Assembly: GCF_030486595.1 (NCBI RefSeq)
Contig: NZ_JAUJZH010000008.1
Coordinates: 62,001-126,000 of the forward strand
Direction: 5' to 3'
DNA from: Variovorax ginsengisoli
GTDB lineage: Bacteria > Pseudomonadota > Gammaproteobacteria > Burkholderiales > Burkholderiaceae_C
DNA length: 64,000 nucleotides
A program made the translations under genes and the position numbers. This document shows, in pieces, positions 37,989 through 47,594 of the stretch. The notes beneath the pieces were generated by a model. It made no database searches and had not been told where the DNA came from. It saw only the letters and a program-made list of their open reading frames with translations. Within the stretch, counting starts at the first letter, position 1; each line of letters opens with the position of its first letter.

Positions 37989-40522
37989 GCAGGTACTTTC
38001 GCCTCGTTGCTTGCTACGGAATCGATAGCGTCCAACACCGGTAACCAGAAGGAAAAACGGCATCCGACCACATCCGGCCCATTGTAGATGTTCTCGGCCT
38101 GCATCCGGCCACGGTGGGACTCGACGATGGTGCGGCAAAGGTTGAGGCCGATCCCCATGCCTTCCGGCTTGGTCGAGAAAAAGGCCTCGTAGAGCCGGTC
38201 CATGACTTCGGGCGCCAGGCCCATGCCGGTGTCCTGGACCGAAAACTCGACCGCCGGCTGGCCGTCGATGTTCTTGGGCAGCACCCGCAGCTCGACGCTG
38301 CGGCGCGCCAGCGGCCGGTTGGCCAGGTCGATCGACTCGGCGGCGTTCTTCAGCAGGTTGACCATCACCTGCTCGATCAGGATCGGGTCGACCCGCAGGA
38401 TCGGCAGCCGCGCCGCCACGTAGTGATTGAGCCGCACGTTGCGCCGGCGCAACTCGATGCCGGCCAGCTCGACCGCTTCGCTGACCATGGTCGAGACCTC
38501 GGCCGGCGTGCGGTTGGGCTCGCTGCGTTTCACGAAGGAGCGGATGCGCTGGATGATCTGGCCGGCGCGCTGGGCCTGCTTGGAGGTCTTCTCGAGCGCC
38601 GCCAGCAGGGCCTCCGAGTCGATCTGCTGGCCCTTGATGCGCGACACCATCCCGTTGCAGTAGTTGGTGATCGCGGTCAGGGGCTGGTTGAGTTCGTGCG
38701 CCACGCTGGAGGCCATTTCGCCCATCGTGATCAGGCGGCTGGCGGCATGGGCGCGGTCGGCCTGCGCCGCCGCCAGGTCCTCGGCGTCGCGCCGCGGCGT
38801 GATGTCGGTGGCGATCACCAGCTGCGCCAGCCGGCCGTCGACCCAGGTCAGGTAGCGCGAGCGCACTTCCAGCCACTTGCCGAGTTCGGGCACGAAGATC
38901 TCGTTGTTGGCAGGCTGGGCGGTGGTCAGCTGGTCGATCGGCAGGCCGGCGAAGGAGTCGACGTCGTCCATCTCCTCGTCGCGCGCCTGCGTGGCCGGCA
39001 CGCCGGCCTGCGCCACCATGCCCAGGTGGCCGACCGTGTTCGAGCCGAACCAGAGCCGGTAGAGCTTGTTGGCGAACAGCAGCTCCTCGCTGCCGAGCGG
39101 CGCCACCGACACCGAGGCATCCAGCGCCTCGAGCACCGTCGTGAAGCGCTCGTACGAGGCCGACAGCTGCTCCCGGATCCGGGTCGGCTCGGTGATGTCG
39201 GTCATCGAGGTCATCCAGCCGGTCTGGTGGCCGCGGGCGTCGATCAAGGGCGAGACGTAGAGCCGGGCATTGAAGACGCTGCCGTTGCGGCGCTTGACCC
39301 GGACCTGGAAGCCGCCGGGCAGGGCGCGGCCGTGGAGTTCTTCCTCGAGCCGCTCGTTCATGACCTCGCGGTCGGACTCGAGCCAATAGGGGAAGGGCGG
39401 CGTTTGGCCGACCAGCTCGTTCTCGCTCCAGCCGGTCATGGCGCAGAAGGCGGCGTTGACGTAGGTGATGCGGCCCTCGAGGTCGAGCACCCGCATGCCG
39501 GTCAGCATGGAGTTCTCCATGGCGCGCCGGAAATTGGTCTCGGCCACCAGCGCCTGCTGGGCCTGCAGCCGGCGGCGGGTGTGGCGCCAGGTGCCGATCA
39601 GCATCCAGCTGGTGAGCACGCTGAGCGCCCCGACCAGCCAGAACAGGCCGTTGCCGACCACGCCCTGCGAGGTTCGATAGGCCTGCGCCCGCAGCACCAG
39701 CGCATTGCCGACCGGCGACACCGGGACTTCGTATTCGTTGGTGCGCACGGTCCAGGGCAGCAGCCGGGTGCCGGCGCCGCGCGGGCTGGCGACCGTGTTG
39801 CCGGCGATCAGCCCGCCCTTGGCGTCGAGCAGCGACACCGCATAGCGGGCCGACACCTCCGAAGGCATGCCGTAGCGCAACAGGCCGTCGATCGAGAACT
39901 CGCCCATCAGCATGCCGGCGAACAGCCCCTGGTCGAACAGCGGGATGTAGAGCCCGAGCATCGGCGGCGGGTCGCCGCCGGCCAGCGGCTGCGAGAACAC
40001 CGGCTGGCGCAGTTCGCGCGCCAGCGCATAGTTGCTTTCGATGTCGCCCGGGCGCAGCACCTCGCCGACCGCATGCTGCAGCGCCGGATGGACGCTCGGC
40101 GCCGCGTAATTGGCCTTGAAGCGCCGGCGGTCGTCGATCCAGCTGACCGACTGCAGCTCGGGGAACTGGCTCACCAGCGACTCCGCCCGGCTGGTGAACT
40201 CCGCCGCGTCGATCTCGCGATTGGAGGCGTCGCGGGCCAGCCGCATCAACTGCTCCTGCCGTTCGAGCAGGCGCAGCCGCACCCGCTGCTGGGCGTACTC
40301 GACGTCGCGCTTCACCGATTCCTGGACCCGCTCCACCTCCTCGGCCCGCAAGTACCAGAAGGCCGAGACGATGGCCGCGAGGAAGAGCAGAACGGCGGCC
40401 AGCGGCGCCAGCATGGCGACCGCGTCCTGCAGCACCGGCGTCTGGCGGCGCCACCAGCGTCGCAGCCAGGACAGCGGCGACGCGGCATTGCGCGCGACGG
40501 CGATCGGAGAGGAAAGGGGCAT
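37985..40522 (-). CDS. membrane sensor histidine kinase with two PAS domains
   Basis: Inner-membrane kinase of 845 aa. TM1 about 36-58, a periplasmic sensor domain 59-290, TM2 about 292-311, PAS1 about 328-448 (FCAMTGWSENELVGQ), a more divergent PAS2 about 455-580, HisKA with phospho-His609 (SSVAHELNQPLTAITN), N-box NLLKNAAES near 722, G1 DTGMGLA and G2 GMGIGL. The H-box with NQPL is the FixL/DctB-like class. No haem-binding PAS signature was recognised. The signal is unknown; the location beside aceE hints at carbon or redox status. Confidence 0.92.
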   Translation of the reverse strand: MPLSSPIAVARNAASPLSWLRRWWRRQTPVLQDAVAMLAPLAAVLLFLAAIVSAFWYLRAEEVERVQESVKRDVEYAQQRVRLRLLERQEQLMRLARDASNREIDAAEFTSRAESLVSQFPELQSVSWIDDRRRFKANYAAPSVHPALQHAVGEVLRPGDIESNYALARELRQPVFSQPLAGGDPPPMLGLYIPLFDQGLFAGMLMGEFSIDGLLRYGMPSEVSARYAVSLLDAKGGLIAGNTVASPRGAGTRLLPWTVRTNEYEVPVSPVGNALVLRAQAYRTSQGVVGNGLFWLVGALSVLTSWMLIGTWRHTRRRLQAQQALVAETNFRRAMENSMLTGMRVLDLEGRITYVNAAFCAMTGWSENELVGQTPPFPYWLESDREVMNERLEEELHGRALPGGFQVRVKRRNGSVFNARLYVSPLIDARGHQTGWMTSMTDITEPTRIREQLSASYERFTTVLEALDASVSVAPLGSEELLFANKLYRLWFGSNTVGHLGMVAQAGVPATQARDEEMDDVDSFAGLPIDQLTTAQPANNEIFVPELGKWLEVRSRYLTWVDGRLAQLVIATDITPRRDAEDLAAAQADRAHAASRLITMGEMASSVAHELNQPLTAITNYCNGMVSRIKGQQIDSEALLAALEKTSKQAQRAGQIIQRIRSFVKRSEPNRTPAEVSTMVSEAVELAGIELRRRNVRLNHYVAARLPILRVDPILIEQVMVNLLKNAAESIDLANRPLARRSVELRVLPKNIDGQPAVEFSVQDTGMGLAPEVMDRLYEAFFSTKPEGMGIGLNLCRTIVESHRGRMQAENIYNGPDVVGCRFSFWLPVLDAIDSVASNEAKVPA

Positions 40523-40727
40523 CGTGCAAGTTTAGGTGATGCCCTGTGGCGGGAGAGGGGCGCAGTCCGAGTGCCGGGGACCCACGTGCGGATGCTTTGT
40601 CCTGATGAGTTTCATAATAAGAAATCAACAAGCACGATTTGAAATCTCAATAATTCTGTGCGAAACTCCCGCGCACTGCTGGATACGGCACTAAATTACG
40701 CCCACAACCCCTCACAAGGAGACAAGC
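40523..40727. promoter_or_regulatory. divergent promoter region of sensor kinase and aceE
   Basis: A 205-nt gap between divergent starts. Bases about 40608-40665 are markedly AT-rich for this genome and include GATTT-G-AAATC (40636-40646), a small inverted repeat. AAGGAGA precedes the aceE ATG. No confident -35/-10 pair or PdhR-like site was found. The AT-rich block is the most likely place for promoters and regulator binding. Confidence 0.45.
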
Positions 40728-43442
40728 ATGTCGGCAAATCCCGAGAACCATTTCGGCTCGGCTGCAAACGACCTGGACGCGCAGGAAACGCGTGAATGGA
40801 TGGACGCACTGTCCGCCGTGATCGAGAGCGAGGGGCCCGATCGCGCGCACTTCCTCCTCGAGCAATTGCTCGAGCACGCACGCCAGAACAGCATCGACAA
40901 ACCGTTCTCGGCCAATACCGCCTACGTCAACACGATCGAGACCAACCAGGAGGAGCGCTCGCCCGGCAATGCCGAGATCGAGGAGCGGCTGCGTTCGTAC
41001 ATGCGCTGGAACGCGATGGCGATGGTGGTCAAGGCCAACCGCCACCACCCGCCCGAAGGCGGCGACCTAGGCGGCCACATCGGCTCCTTCGCCTCGCTGG
41101 CAAGCATGTTCGGCGCCGGCTTCAACCACTTCTGGCACGCCGAGAGCGAGAACCACGGCGGCGACTGCCTCTACATCCAGGGCCACGTGTCGCCCGGCAT
41201 CTATGCCCGCGCCTACCTCGAAGGCCGGCTGACCGAAGAACAACTGCTCAACTTCCGCCAGGAAGTCGACGGCAAGGGCCTGTCGAGCTATCCGCATCCC
41301 AAGCTGATGCCCGAGTTCTGGCAGTTCCCGACCGTCTCGATGGGTCTGGGCCCGCTGATGGCAATCTACCAGGCGCGCTTCCTCAAGTACCTGCATGCCC
41401 GCGGCATCGCCAACACCGAGAACCGCAAGGTCTGGGTGTTCTGCGGCGACGGCGAGATGGACGAAGTCGAATCGCTGGGCGCGATCAGCCTGGCGGCGCG
41501 CGAGAACCTCGACAACCTGGTGTTCGTGATCAACTGCAACCTGCAGCGCCTGGACGGCCCGGTGCGCGGCAACGGCAAGATCATCCAGGAACTCGAGGGC
41601 GAGTTCCGCGGTTCGGGCTGGAACGTGATCAAGCTGATCTGGGGCAGCAACTGGGACCCGCTGCTGGCGCGCGACAAGGAAGGTGCGCTGCGCAAGATCA
41701 TGCTGGAGACCAACGACGGCGACTACCAGTCGTTCAAGGCCAATGACGGCGCCTACGTGCGCAAGCATTTCTTCGGCCGCGACCCGCGCACGCTCGAGAT
41801 GGTCGCCAAGATGAGCGACGACGAGATCTGGAACCTCCGCCGCGGCGGCCACGACTCGCAGAAGGTCTATGCGGCCTTCGACGCCGCCGTCAAGCACAAG
41901 GGCCAGCCGACCGTGCTGCTCGTGAAGACCGTCAAGGGCTTCGGCATGGGCAAGATCGGCGAGGGCAAGAACACGGTCCACCAGACCAAGAAGCTCGGCG
42001 ACGAGGACATCAAGGCCTTCCGCGACCGCTTCAACATCCCGATCCCGGACAGCCAGATCGCCGACCTGCCGTTCTACAAGCCGGCCGACGACACGCCCGA
42101 GATGAAGTACCTGCACGAGCGCCGCAAGGCGCTGGGCGGCTACCTGCCGCATCGCCGCGTGAAGGCCGACGAGAGCTTCACCGTGCCGGCGCTGGAGACC
42201 TTCAAGGCCGTGCTGGAACCCACCGCCGAGGGGCGCGAGATCTCGACCACACAGGCCTACGTGCGCTTTCTCACGCAGCTGCTGCGCGACCAGGCCCTGG
42301 GCCCGCGGGTGGTGCCGATCCTGGTCGACGAGGCGCGCACCTTCGGCATGGAAGGCCTGTTCCGGCAGATCGGCATCTACAACCCCGCGGGGCAGCAGTA
42401 CACGCCGGTCGACAAGGACCAGGTGATGTACTACCGCGAGGACAAGGCCGGCCAGATCCTGCAGGAAGGCATCAACGAGGCCGGCGGCATGTCGAGCTGG
42501 ATCGCGGCGGCCACCTCGTACAGCACCAACAACCGGATCATGGTGCCGTTCTATGTGTACTACTCGATGTTCGGCTTCCAGCGCATCGGCGACCTGGCCT
42601 GGGCGGCCGGCGACATGCAGGCGCGCGGCTTCCTGCTCGGTGGCACCTCGGGGCGCACCACCCTGAACGGCGAAGGCCTGCAGCACGAGGACGGCCACAG
42701 CCACATCCTGGCCAACACGATCCCGAACTGCGTCAGCTACGACCCGACCTTCGCGCACGAAGTCGGCGTGATCCTGCACCACGGCCTGAAGCGCATGGTC
42801 GAGAAGCAGGACAACGTCTACTACTACATCACGCTGCTCAACGAGAACTACCCGATGCCCGGCCTGCAGCCCGGCACCGAGGAACAGATCATCAAGGGCA
42901 TGTACCTGTGCAGGCAGGCGGCCGCGCTCAAGGCCAAGTCGCCGTCGGTCCAACTGCTGGGCAGCGGCACGATCCTGCGCGAGAGCTTCGCGGCCCAGGA
43001 GCTGCTCGAGAAGGACTGGGGCGTTTCGGCCGCGGTCTGGAGCTGCCCGAGCTTCAACGAGCTGACTCGCGACGGCCAGGAAGCCGACCGCTGGAACCTG
43101 CTTCATCCGACCGAGAAGCCGCGCGTGTCCTTCGTCGAACAGCAGCTGTCGGCGAGCAGCGGTCCGGTGGTGGCTTCGACCGACTACATGAAGGCCTACG
43201 CCGAGCAGATCCGTCCCTTCATCCCGAAGGGCCGCAACTACAAGGTGCTCGGCACCGACGGCTTCGGCCGCAGCGACTTCCGCAACAAGCTGCGCGAGCA
43301 CTTCGAGGTCAACCGCCACTTCATCGTGGTGGCGGCACTGAAGGCGCTGGCCGAAGACGGTGCGGTGCCGGCACAGAAGGTGGCAGACGCAATCAAGAAG
43401 TACGGCATCAACGCCGAGAAGATCAACCCGCTCTACGCATAA
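40728..43442 (+). CDS. aceE: pyruvate dehydrogenase E1 (homodimeric)
   Basis: Thiamine-diphosphate decarboxylase of the pyruvate dehydrogenase complex, 904 aa, the alpha2-type E1 of proteobacteria. The TPP/Mg motif starts CGDGEMDE near residue 238 and ends with the Asn of VINCNLQ. ETNDGDYQSFKANDGAY, TSGRTTLNGEGLQHEDGHS and the C-terminal TDGFGRSDFRNKLREHFE are diagnostic blocks. Strong AAGGAGA ribosome-binding site. First gene of aceE-aceF-proteasome homologue-lpdA. Confidence 0.98.
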   Translation: MSANPENHFGSAANDLDAQETREWMDALSAVIESEGPDRAHFLLEQLLEHARQNSIDKPFSANTAYVNTIETNQEERSPGNAEIEERLRSYMRWNAMAMVVKANRHHPPEGGDLGGHIGSFASLASMFGAGFNHFWHAESENHGGDCLYIQGHVSPGIYARAYLEGRLTEEQLLNFRQEVDGKGLSSYPHPKLMPEFWQFPTVSMGLGPLMAIYQARFLKYLHARGIANTENRKVWVFCGDGEMDEVESLGAISLAARENLDNLVFVINCNLQRLDGPVRGNGKIIQELEGEFRGSGWNVIKLIWGSNWDPLLARDKEGALRKIMLETNDGDYQSFKANDGAYVRKHFFGRDPRTLEMVAKMSDDEIWNLRRGGHDSQKVYAAFDAAVKHKGQPTVLLVKTVKGFGMGKIGEGKNTVHQTKKLGDEDIKAFRDRFNIPIPDSQIADLPFYKPADDTPEMKYLHERRKALGGYLPHRRVKADESFTVPALETFKAVLEPTAEGREISTTQAYVRFLTQLLRDQALGPRVVPILVDEARTFGMEGLFRQIGIYNPAGQQYTPVDKDQVMYYREDKAGQILQEGINEAGGMSSWIAAATSYSTNNRIMVPFYVYYSMFGFQRIGDLAWAAGDMQARGFLLGGTSGRTTLNGEGLQHEDGHSHILANTIPNCVSYDPTFAHEVGVILHHGLKRMVEKQDNVYYYITLLNENYPMPGLQPGTEEQIIKGMYLCRQAAALKAKSPSVQLLGSGTILRESFAAQELLEKDWGVSAAVWSCPSFNELTRDGQEADRWNLLHPTEKPRVSFVEQQLSASSGPVVASTDYMKAYAEQIRPFIPKGRNYKVLGTDGFGRSDFRNKLREHFEVNRHFIVVAALKALAEDGAVPAQKVADAIKKYGINAEKINPLYA

Positions 43443-43479
43443 CACCAATCAACGGCGCCCGTAGGGCGGGAGACACGAT

Positions 43480-45114
43480 ATGGCAACAGTGGAAATCAAG
43501 GTGCCGGACATCGGCGACTTCGACGAGGTCGCGGTGATCGAAGTGCTGGTGAAGGTCGGCGACACGGTGAAGGCCGAGCAGTCGCTCATCACCGTGGAGT
43601 CGGACAAGGCCTCGATGGAGATTCCGTCGAGCCAGGCCGGCGTGGTCAAGGAACTCAAGGTGGAGGTCGGCAGCAAGGTCAAGGAAGGCTCGGTGGTGCT
43701 GGTGCTCGAAGGCGAGGGCGCGGCTGCGCCTGCGGCCTCGGCGCCCGCGGCAGCAGCACCGGCACCTGCGGCCGCTGCCCCTGCGCCGGCAGCGGCGGCC
43801 GGCCCGATCGACATCAAGGTGCCCGACATCGGCGACTTCAAGGATGTCGCGGTGATCGAGGTGCTGGTCAAGCCCGGCGACACGATCAAGGCCGAGCAAT
43901 CGCTGATCACGGTCGAGTCCGACAAGGCCTCGATGGAGATCCCGTCGTCGGCGGCGGGCGTGCTCAAGGAACTCAAGGTCAAGGTCGGCGACACGGTCAA
44001 CATCGGCGACCTGATCGCGGTGATCGAAGGCACCGCGGGCGCCGCGGCGCCCGCGGCTGCGGCACCGGCATCGGCACAGGCCGCTGCGGCAGCGGCACCG
44101 GCCAGCGCGTCGGCACCGGTCCCTGCGGCGTCCGCACCGGCCGCCGCCCCGCCGGCGCACGACCCGACGGTTGCGCCCAGCGGCAAGATGCCGCACGCCT
44201 CGCCCTCGGTGCGCAAGTTCGCGCGCGAACTCGGCGTGCCGCTCGAGGAAGTCAAGGGCAGCGGGCCGAAGGGCCGCATCACCCAGGAAGACGTGCAGAG
44301 CTTCACGCGCTCGGTGATGAGCGGCGCGGCCAGCACCAAGGCCGCCGGCGCCAAGGCGCCCGCGGGCGGCGGCGGCGAGGCGCTCGGCCTGATCCCGTGG
44401 CCGAAGGTCGACTTCACCAAGTTCGGCACGGTCGAGCGCAAGGACCTGTCGCGCATCAAGAAGCTCAGCGGCGCCAACCTGCACCGCAACTGGGTGATGA
44501 TCCCGCACGTCACCAACAACGACGAGGCCGACATCACCGAGCTTGAGGCCTTCCGGGTCGCGACCAACAAGGAGAACGAGAAGTCGGGCGTCAAGGTGAC
44601 GATGCTGGCCTTCGTGATCAAGGCCATGGTCTCGGCGCTGAAGAAGTTCCCCGACTTCAACACCAGCCTGGACGGCGACCAGTTGGTCTACAAGCAGTAC
44701 TACAACATCGGCTTCGCGGCGGACACGCCGAACGGGCTGGTGGTGCCGGTGCTCAAGGACGCCGACAAGAAGGGCGTGCTGCAGATCAGCCAGGAAATGG
44801 GCGATCTGGCCAAGAAGGCGCGGGACGGCAAGCTCGGTTCCGCCGACATGCAGGGCGGCTGCATCTCGATCAGCTCGCTGGGCGGCATCGGCGGCACGCA
44901 CTTCACGCCGATCATCAACGCGCCCGAGGTCGCGATCCTGGGCCTGTCGAAGGGCCAGATGAAGCCGGTGTGGGACGGCAAGCAGTTCGTGCCGCGCCTG
45001 ACGCTGCCGCTGTCGCTGTCCTATGACCACCGCGTCATCGACGGTGCTGCGGCGGCGCGATTCAACGCCTACCTGGGCCAGGTGCTCGCGGACTTCAGAC
45101 GCGTTCTCCTATGA
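43480..45114 (+). CDS. aceF: pyruvate dehydrogenase E2, dihydrolipoyl acetyltransferase
   Basis: Core of the pyruvate dehydrogenase complex, 544 aa. Two lipoyl domains, 1-78 and about 110-185, with target lysines Lys43 and Lys149 (ESDKASME in both), joined by Ala/Pro linkers; a peripheral-subunit-binding domain about 232-270 ([15 protein letters not shown]...GRITQEDV); and the catalytic domain to the end with [12 protein letters not shown]. The stop codon overlaps the next ATG (ATGA). The first lipoyl domain is nearly identical in DNA to the one on lpdA. Confidence 0.97.
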   Translation: MATVEIKVPDIGDFDEVAVIEVLVKVGDTVKAEQSLITVESDKASMEIPSSQAGVVKELKVEVGSKVKEGSVVLVLEGEGAAAPAASAPAAAAPAPAAAAPAPAAAAGPIDIKVPDIGDFKDVAVIEVLVKPGDTIKAEQSLITVESDKASMEIPSSAAGVLKELKVKVGDTVNIGDLIAVIEGTAGAAAPAAAAPASAQAAAAAAPASASAPVPAASAPAAAPPAHDPTVAPSGKMPHASPSVRKFARELGVPLEEVKGSGPKGRITQEDVQSFTRSVMSGAASTKAAGAKAPAGGGGEALGLIPWPKVDFTKFGTVERKDLSRIKKLSGANLHRNWVMIPHVTNNDEADITELEAFRVATNKENEKSGVKVTMLAFVIKAMVSALKKFPDFNTSLDGDQLVYKQYYNIGFAADTPNGLVVPVLKDADKKGVLQISQEMGDLAKKARDGKLGSADMQGGCISISSLGGIGGTHFTPIINAPEVAILGLSKGQMKPVWDGKQFVPRLTLPLSLSYDHRVIDGAAAARFNAYLGQVLADFRRVLL

Positions 45115-45701
45115 CCACGGTGGTGGCCGTCCGCAAGGGCGGCCAGGTCGTGATGGCGGCGGATTCGCTCGTGACCTTCGGCGACACGCGCCTGTCGCAC
45201 CGCGCCGAAGCCAACCAGAAGCTGTTCATGGTGAACGATGCGGGCGGGCAGAGCATCTTCGCGGTGGCCGGCGCGGCGGCGCACTTTCTTGTGCTCCAGC
45301 ATGCGCTGGCGGCGCAGCCCCCCGAGGCGCTGCGCTTCGGCAGCAAGGACGAGATCTTTCGCACCTTCACGCTGCTGCATCCGGTGCTCAAGGACTCGTT
45401 CTTCCTGCAGGCCAAGGAAGACGAGCACGAGCCCTACGAGTCGAGCCAGTTCACGATGCTGCTGGCCAATGCCAGCGGCATCTACGGCATCTACAGCTAC
45501 CGCGAGGTGTTCGAGTTCAAGCAGTTCTGGAGCATCGGCTCGGGACGCAGCTTCGCACTCGGCGCCATGCACGCGGTCTACGACAAGGCGCGTTCGGCGC
45601 GCGATGTCGCCGAGGCCGGCGTTGCGGCGGCCTGCGAATTCGATCGCAATTCGGCCGGTCCGGTCGACGTTCTCACACTCAAACTGAAGGTGTCCAAATG
45701 A
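45111..45701 (+). CDS. proteasome-fold Ntn hydrolase, probable betaproteobacterial proteasome homologue (BPH)
   Basis: A 196-aa protein whose start [19 protein letters not shown] is the HslV/20S beta-subunit pattern: Met removal would expose Thr2 as the N-terminal nucleophile. Counting Met as 1, candidate catalytic residues are Thr2, Asp18, Lys37 (ANQKLF), Ser144 (IGSGRS), Asp178 and Ser181 (FDRNSAG, matching the proteasome D-x-x-S-G block that HslV lacks). Length fits a self-assembling ring subunit. No ATPase such as HslU lies nearby. It overlaps aceF upstream and lpdA downstream by ATGA, so it is produced with pyruvate dehydrogenase. HslV paralogue is the alternative name; substrate and partner unknown. 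Confidence 0.8.
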   Translation: MTTVVAVRKGGQVVMAADSLVTFGDTRLSHRAEANQKLFMVNDAGGQSIFAVAGAAAHFLVLQHALAAQPPEALRFGSKDEIFRTFTLLHPVLKDSFFLQAKEDEHEPYESSQFTMLLANASGIYGIYSYREVFEFKQFWSIGSGRSFALGAMHAVYDKARSARDVAEAGVAAACEFDRNSAGPVDVLTLKLKVSK

Positions 45702-47524
45702 GCGAAGTACAAGTCAAGGTGCCGGACATCGGCGATTTCGATGAAGTCGCGGTGATCGAGGTGCTGGTGAAGGCCGGCGACACGGTGAAGGCCGAGCAGT
45801 CGCTGATCACGGTGGAGTCGGACAAGGCCTCGATGGAGATCCCGTCGTCCGCGGCCGGCGTGGTCAAGTCGGTGGCCGTGAAGGTCGGCGACAAGGTCAA
45901 GGAGGGCTCTGTGGTGCTGACGCTCGAGGCGGCCGAAGGCGCCGCCGCGGCGCCGGCACCGGCACCGGCGGCAGCAGCCCCTGCCGCAAGCCCGGCGTCG
46001 GCACCGAAGCCGGCCCCGGCTGCGGCGGCCCCCGCGCCTGCCGCCGCATCGAGCTACACCGGTTCGGTCGACCACGACTGCGATCTGCTGGTGCTCGGCG
46101 CCGGCCCGGGCGGCTATTCGGCCGCCTTCCGCGCCGCCGATCTCGGCCTCAAGGTGATCCTGGTCGAGCGCTACGCGACGCTCGGCGGCGTCTGCCTCAA
46201 TGTCGGCTGCATCCCGTCGAAGGCGCTGCTGCACGTCGCCGCGGTGATCGACGAGGTCAAGCACTTCGCCGACCTCGGCGTCAGCTACGGCGAACCGAAG
46301 ATCGACCGCGCCAAGCTGCTCGGGCGCAAGAACAAGGTGGTGGGCAAGCTCACCGGCGGCCTGGCGGCGATGGCCAAGATGCGCAAGGTCACGACGGTGC
46401 GCGGCATCGGCGAGTTCATCGATCCCTTCCACGTGAAGGTGCAGGAAACCAGCGGCGACGGCCAGGCCACCACCGGCAAGGCGCAGACGGTCAAGTTCCG
46501 GCATTGCGTGATCGCGGCCGGTTCGCAGGCCGTGCACCTGCCCTTCATGCCGAAGGACCCGCGCGTGGTCGACTCCACCGGCGCGCTCGAACTCGGCATC
46601 GAACCGAAGCGCATGCTGATCCTCGGCGGCGGCATCATCGGGCTCGAGATGGGCTCGGTCTATTCGACCCTGGGCGCGCGGCTCGACGTGGTCGAGATGC
46701 TCGACGGGCTGATGCAGGGCGCCGACCGCGATTTGGTCAAGGTCTGGCAGAAGCTCAACGCGCCGCGCTTCGACAACATCATGCTGAAGACCAAGACCGT
46801 GGGCGCCGAAGCCACCAAGGATGGCATCCGCGTGACGTTCGAGGGCGAGCAGGCGCCGAAGGAGCCGCAGTTGTACGACCTGGTGCTGCAGGCCGTGGGC
46901 CGCAGCCCCAACGGCAAGAAGATCGGCGCCGAGAAGGCCGGTGTCGCGGTCAGCGACCGCGGCTTCATCCCGGTCGACATCCAGATGCGGACCAACGTGC
47001 CCCATATCTTCGCGGTCGGCGACATCGTCGGCCAGCCAATGCTGGAGCACAAGGCGGTGCACGAGGCGCACGTGGCGGCCGAGGTGATCGCCGGCGAGCA
47101 GAAGGGCGACAAGGAACTGGCGAGCGCGGCTTTCAATGCCCGCGTGATCCCGAGCGTGGCCTACACCGACCCCGAAGTGGCCTGGGTCGGCCTGACCGAA
47201 GACCAGGCCAAGGCCGAAGGCGTGAAGATCGAGAAGGGCCTGTTCCCCTGGACCGCCTCGGGCCGGGCGATCGCCAACGGCCGCGACGAGGGCTTCACCA
47301 AGCTGCTGTTCGATGCCGAGTCGCACCGCATCGTCGGCGGCGGCATCGTCGGCACCCACGCTGGCGACATGATCGGCGAAATCGCGCTGGCGATCGAGAT
47401 GGGCGCGGACGCCTACGACATCGGCAAGACCATCCATCCGCATCCGACGCTGGGCGAGAGCATCGGGCTGGCGGCGGAGGCGGTGCATGGCCACTGCACC
47501 GACCTGCCGCCGGTGAAGCGCTGA
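45698..47524 (+). CDS. lpdA: dihydrolipoyl dehydrogenase with N-terminal lipoyl domain (PDH E3)
   Basis: E3 of pyruvate dehydrogenase, 608 aa, starting at ATG 45698 inside the previous stop. An N-terminal lipoyl domain (1-78, Lys43 in ESDKASME) and Ala/Pro linker (80-118) precede the flavoprotein. FAD motif LVLGAGPGGYSAAFRA near 131, redox disulfide Cys166/Cys171 in GGVCLNVGCIPSK, NAD motif LILGGGIIGLEMGS and C-terminal HPHPTLGES with the active-site His-Glu. Lipoyl-bearing E3 enzymes are typical of beta- and some other bacteria. Followed by a strong terminator. Confidence 0.97.
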   Translation: MSEVQVKVPDIGDFDEVAVIEVLVKAGDTVKAEQSLITVESDKASMEIPSSAAGVVKSVAVKVGDKVKEGSVVLTLEAAEGAAAAPAPAPAAAAPAASPASAPKPAPAAAAPAPAAASSYTGSVDHDCDLLVLGAGPGGYSAAFRAADLGLKVILVERYATLGGVCLNVGCIPSKALLHVAAVIDEVKHFADLGVSYGEPKIDRAKLLGRKNKVVGKLTGGLAAMAKMRKVTTVRGIGEFIDPFHVKVQETSGDGQATTGKAQTVKFRHCVIAAGSQAVHLPFMPKDPRVVDSTGALELGIEPKRMLILGGGIIGLEMGSVYSTLGARLDVVEMLDGLMQGADRDLVKVWQKLNAPRFDNIMLKTKTVGAEATKDGIRVTFEGEQAPKEPQLYDLVLQAVGRSPNGKKIGAEKAGVAVSDRGFIPVDIQMRTNVPHIFAVGDIVGQPMLEHKAVHEAHVAAEVIAGEQKGDKELASAAFNARVIPSVAYTDPEVAWVGLTEDQAKAEGVKIEKGLFPWTASGRAIANGRDEGFTKLLFDAESHRIVGGGIVGTHAGDMIGEIALAIEMGADAYDIGKTIHPHPTLGESIGLAAEAVHGHCTDLPPVKR

Positions 47525-47545
47525 GCGGCGGCTTGCCGCCCCATG

Positions 47546-47575
47546 AAAAAATCCCGCCTGGCGCGGGATTTTTTT
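47546..47575. terminator. bidirectional intrinsic terminator after lpdA
   Basis: AAAAAATCCCGC and GCGGGATTTTTTT form a long perfect stem around a 5-nt loop, with T-tract on one side and A-tract on the other. It can end the aceE-lpdA transcript and, on the other strand, the NlpC/P60 transcript that stops at 47595. Confidence 0.95.
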
Positions 47576-47594
47576 CGTCCGGATCAGGGCGGTA

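Noticed and set aside
41067..43448. 793-codon minus-strand frame opposite aceE
   Set aside because: Shadow of aceE; biased composition and no ribosome-binding site.
45111..45701. Standard HslV of an HslVU protease
   Set aside because: No hslU is adjacent, and the C-terminal D-x-x-S-x-G block is proteasome-like and absent from HslV as I know it. An HslV paralogue cannot be excluded without a profile search.
45578..47494. 638-codon minus-strand frame opposite lpdA
   Set aside because: Shadow of lpdA, Arg/His-rich and without domains.
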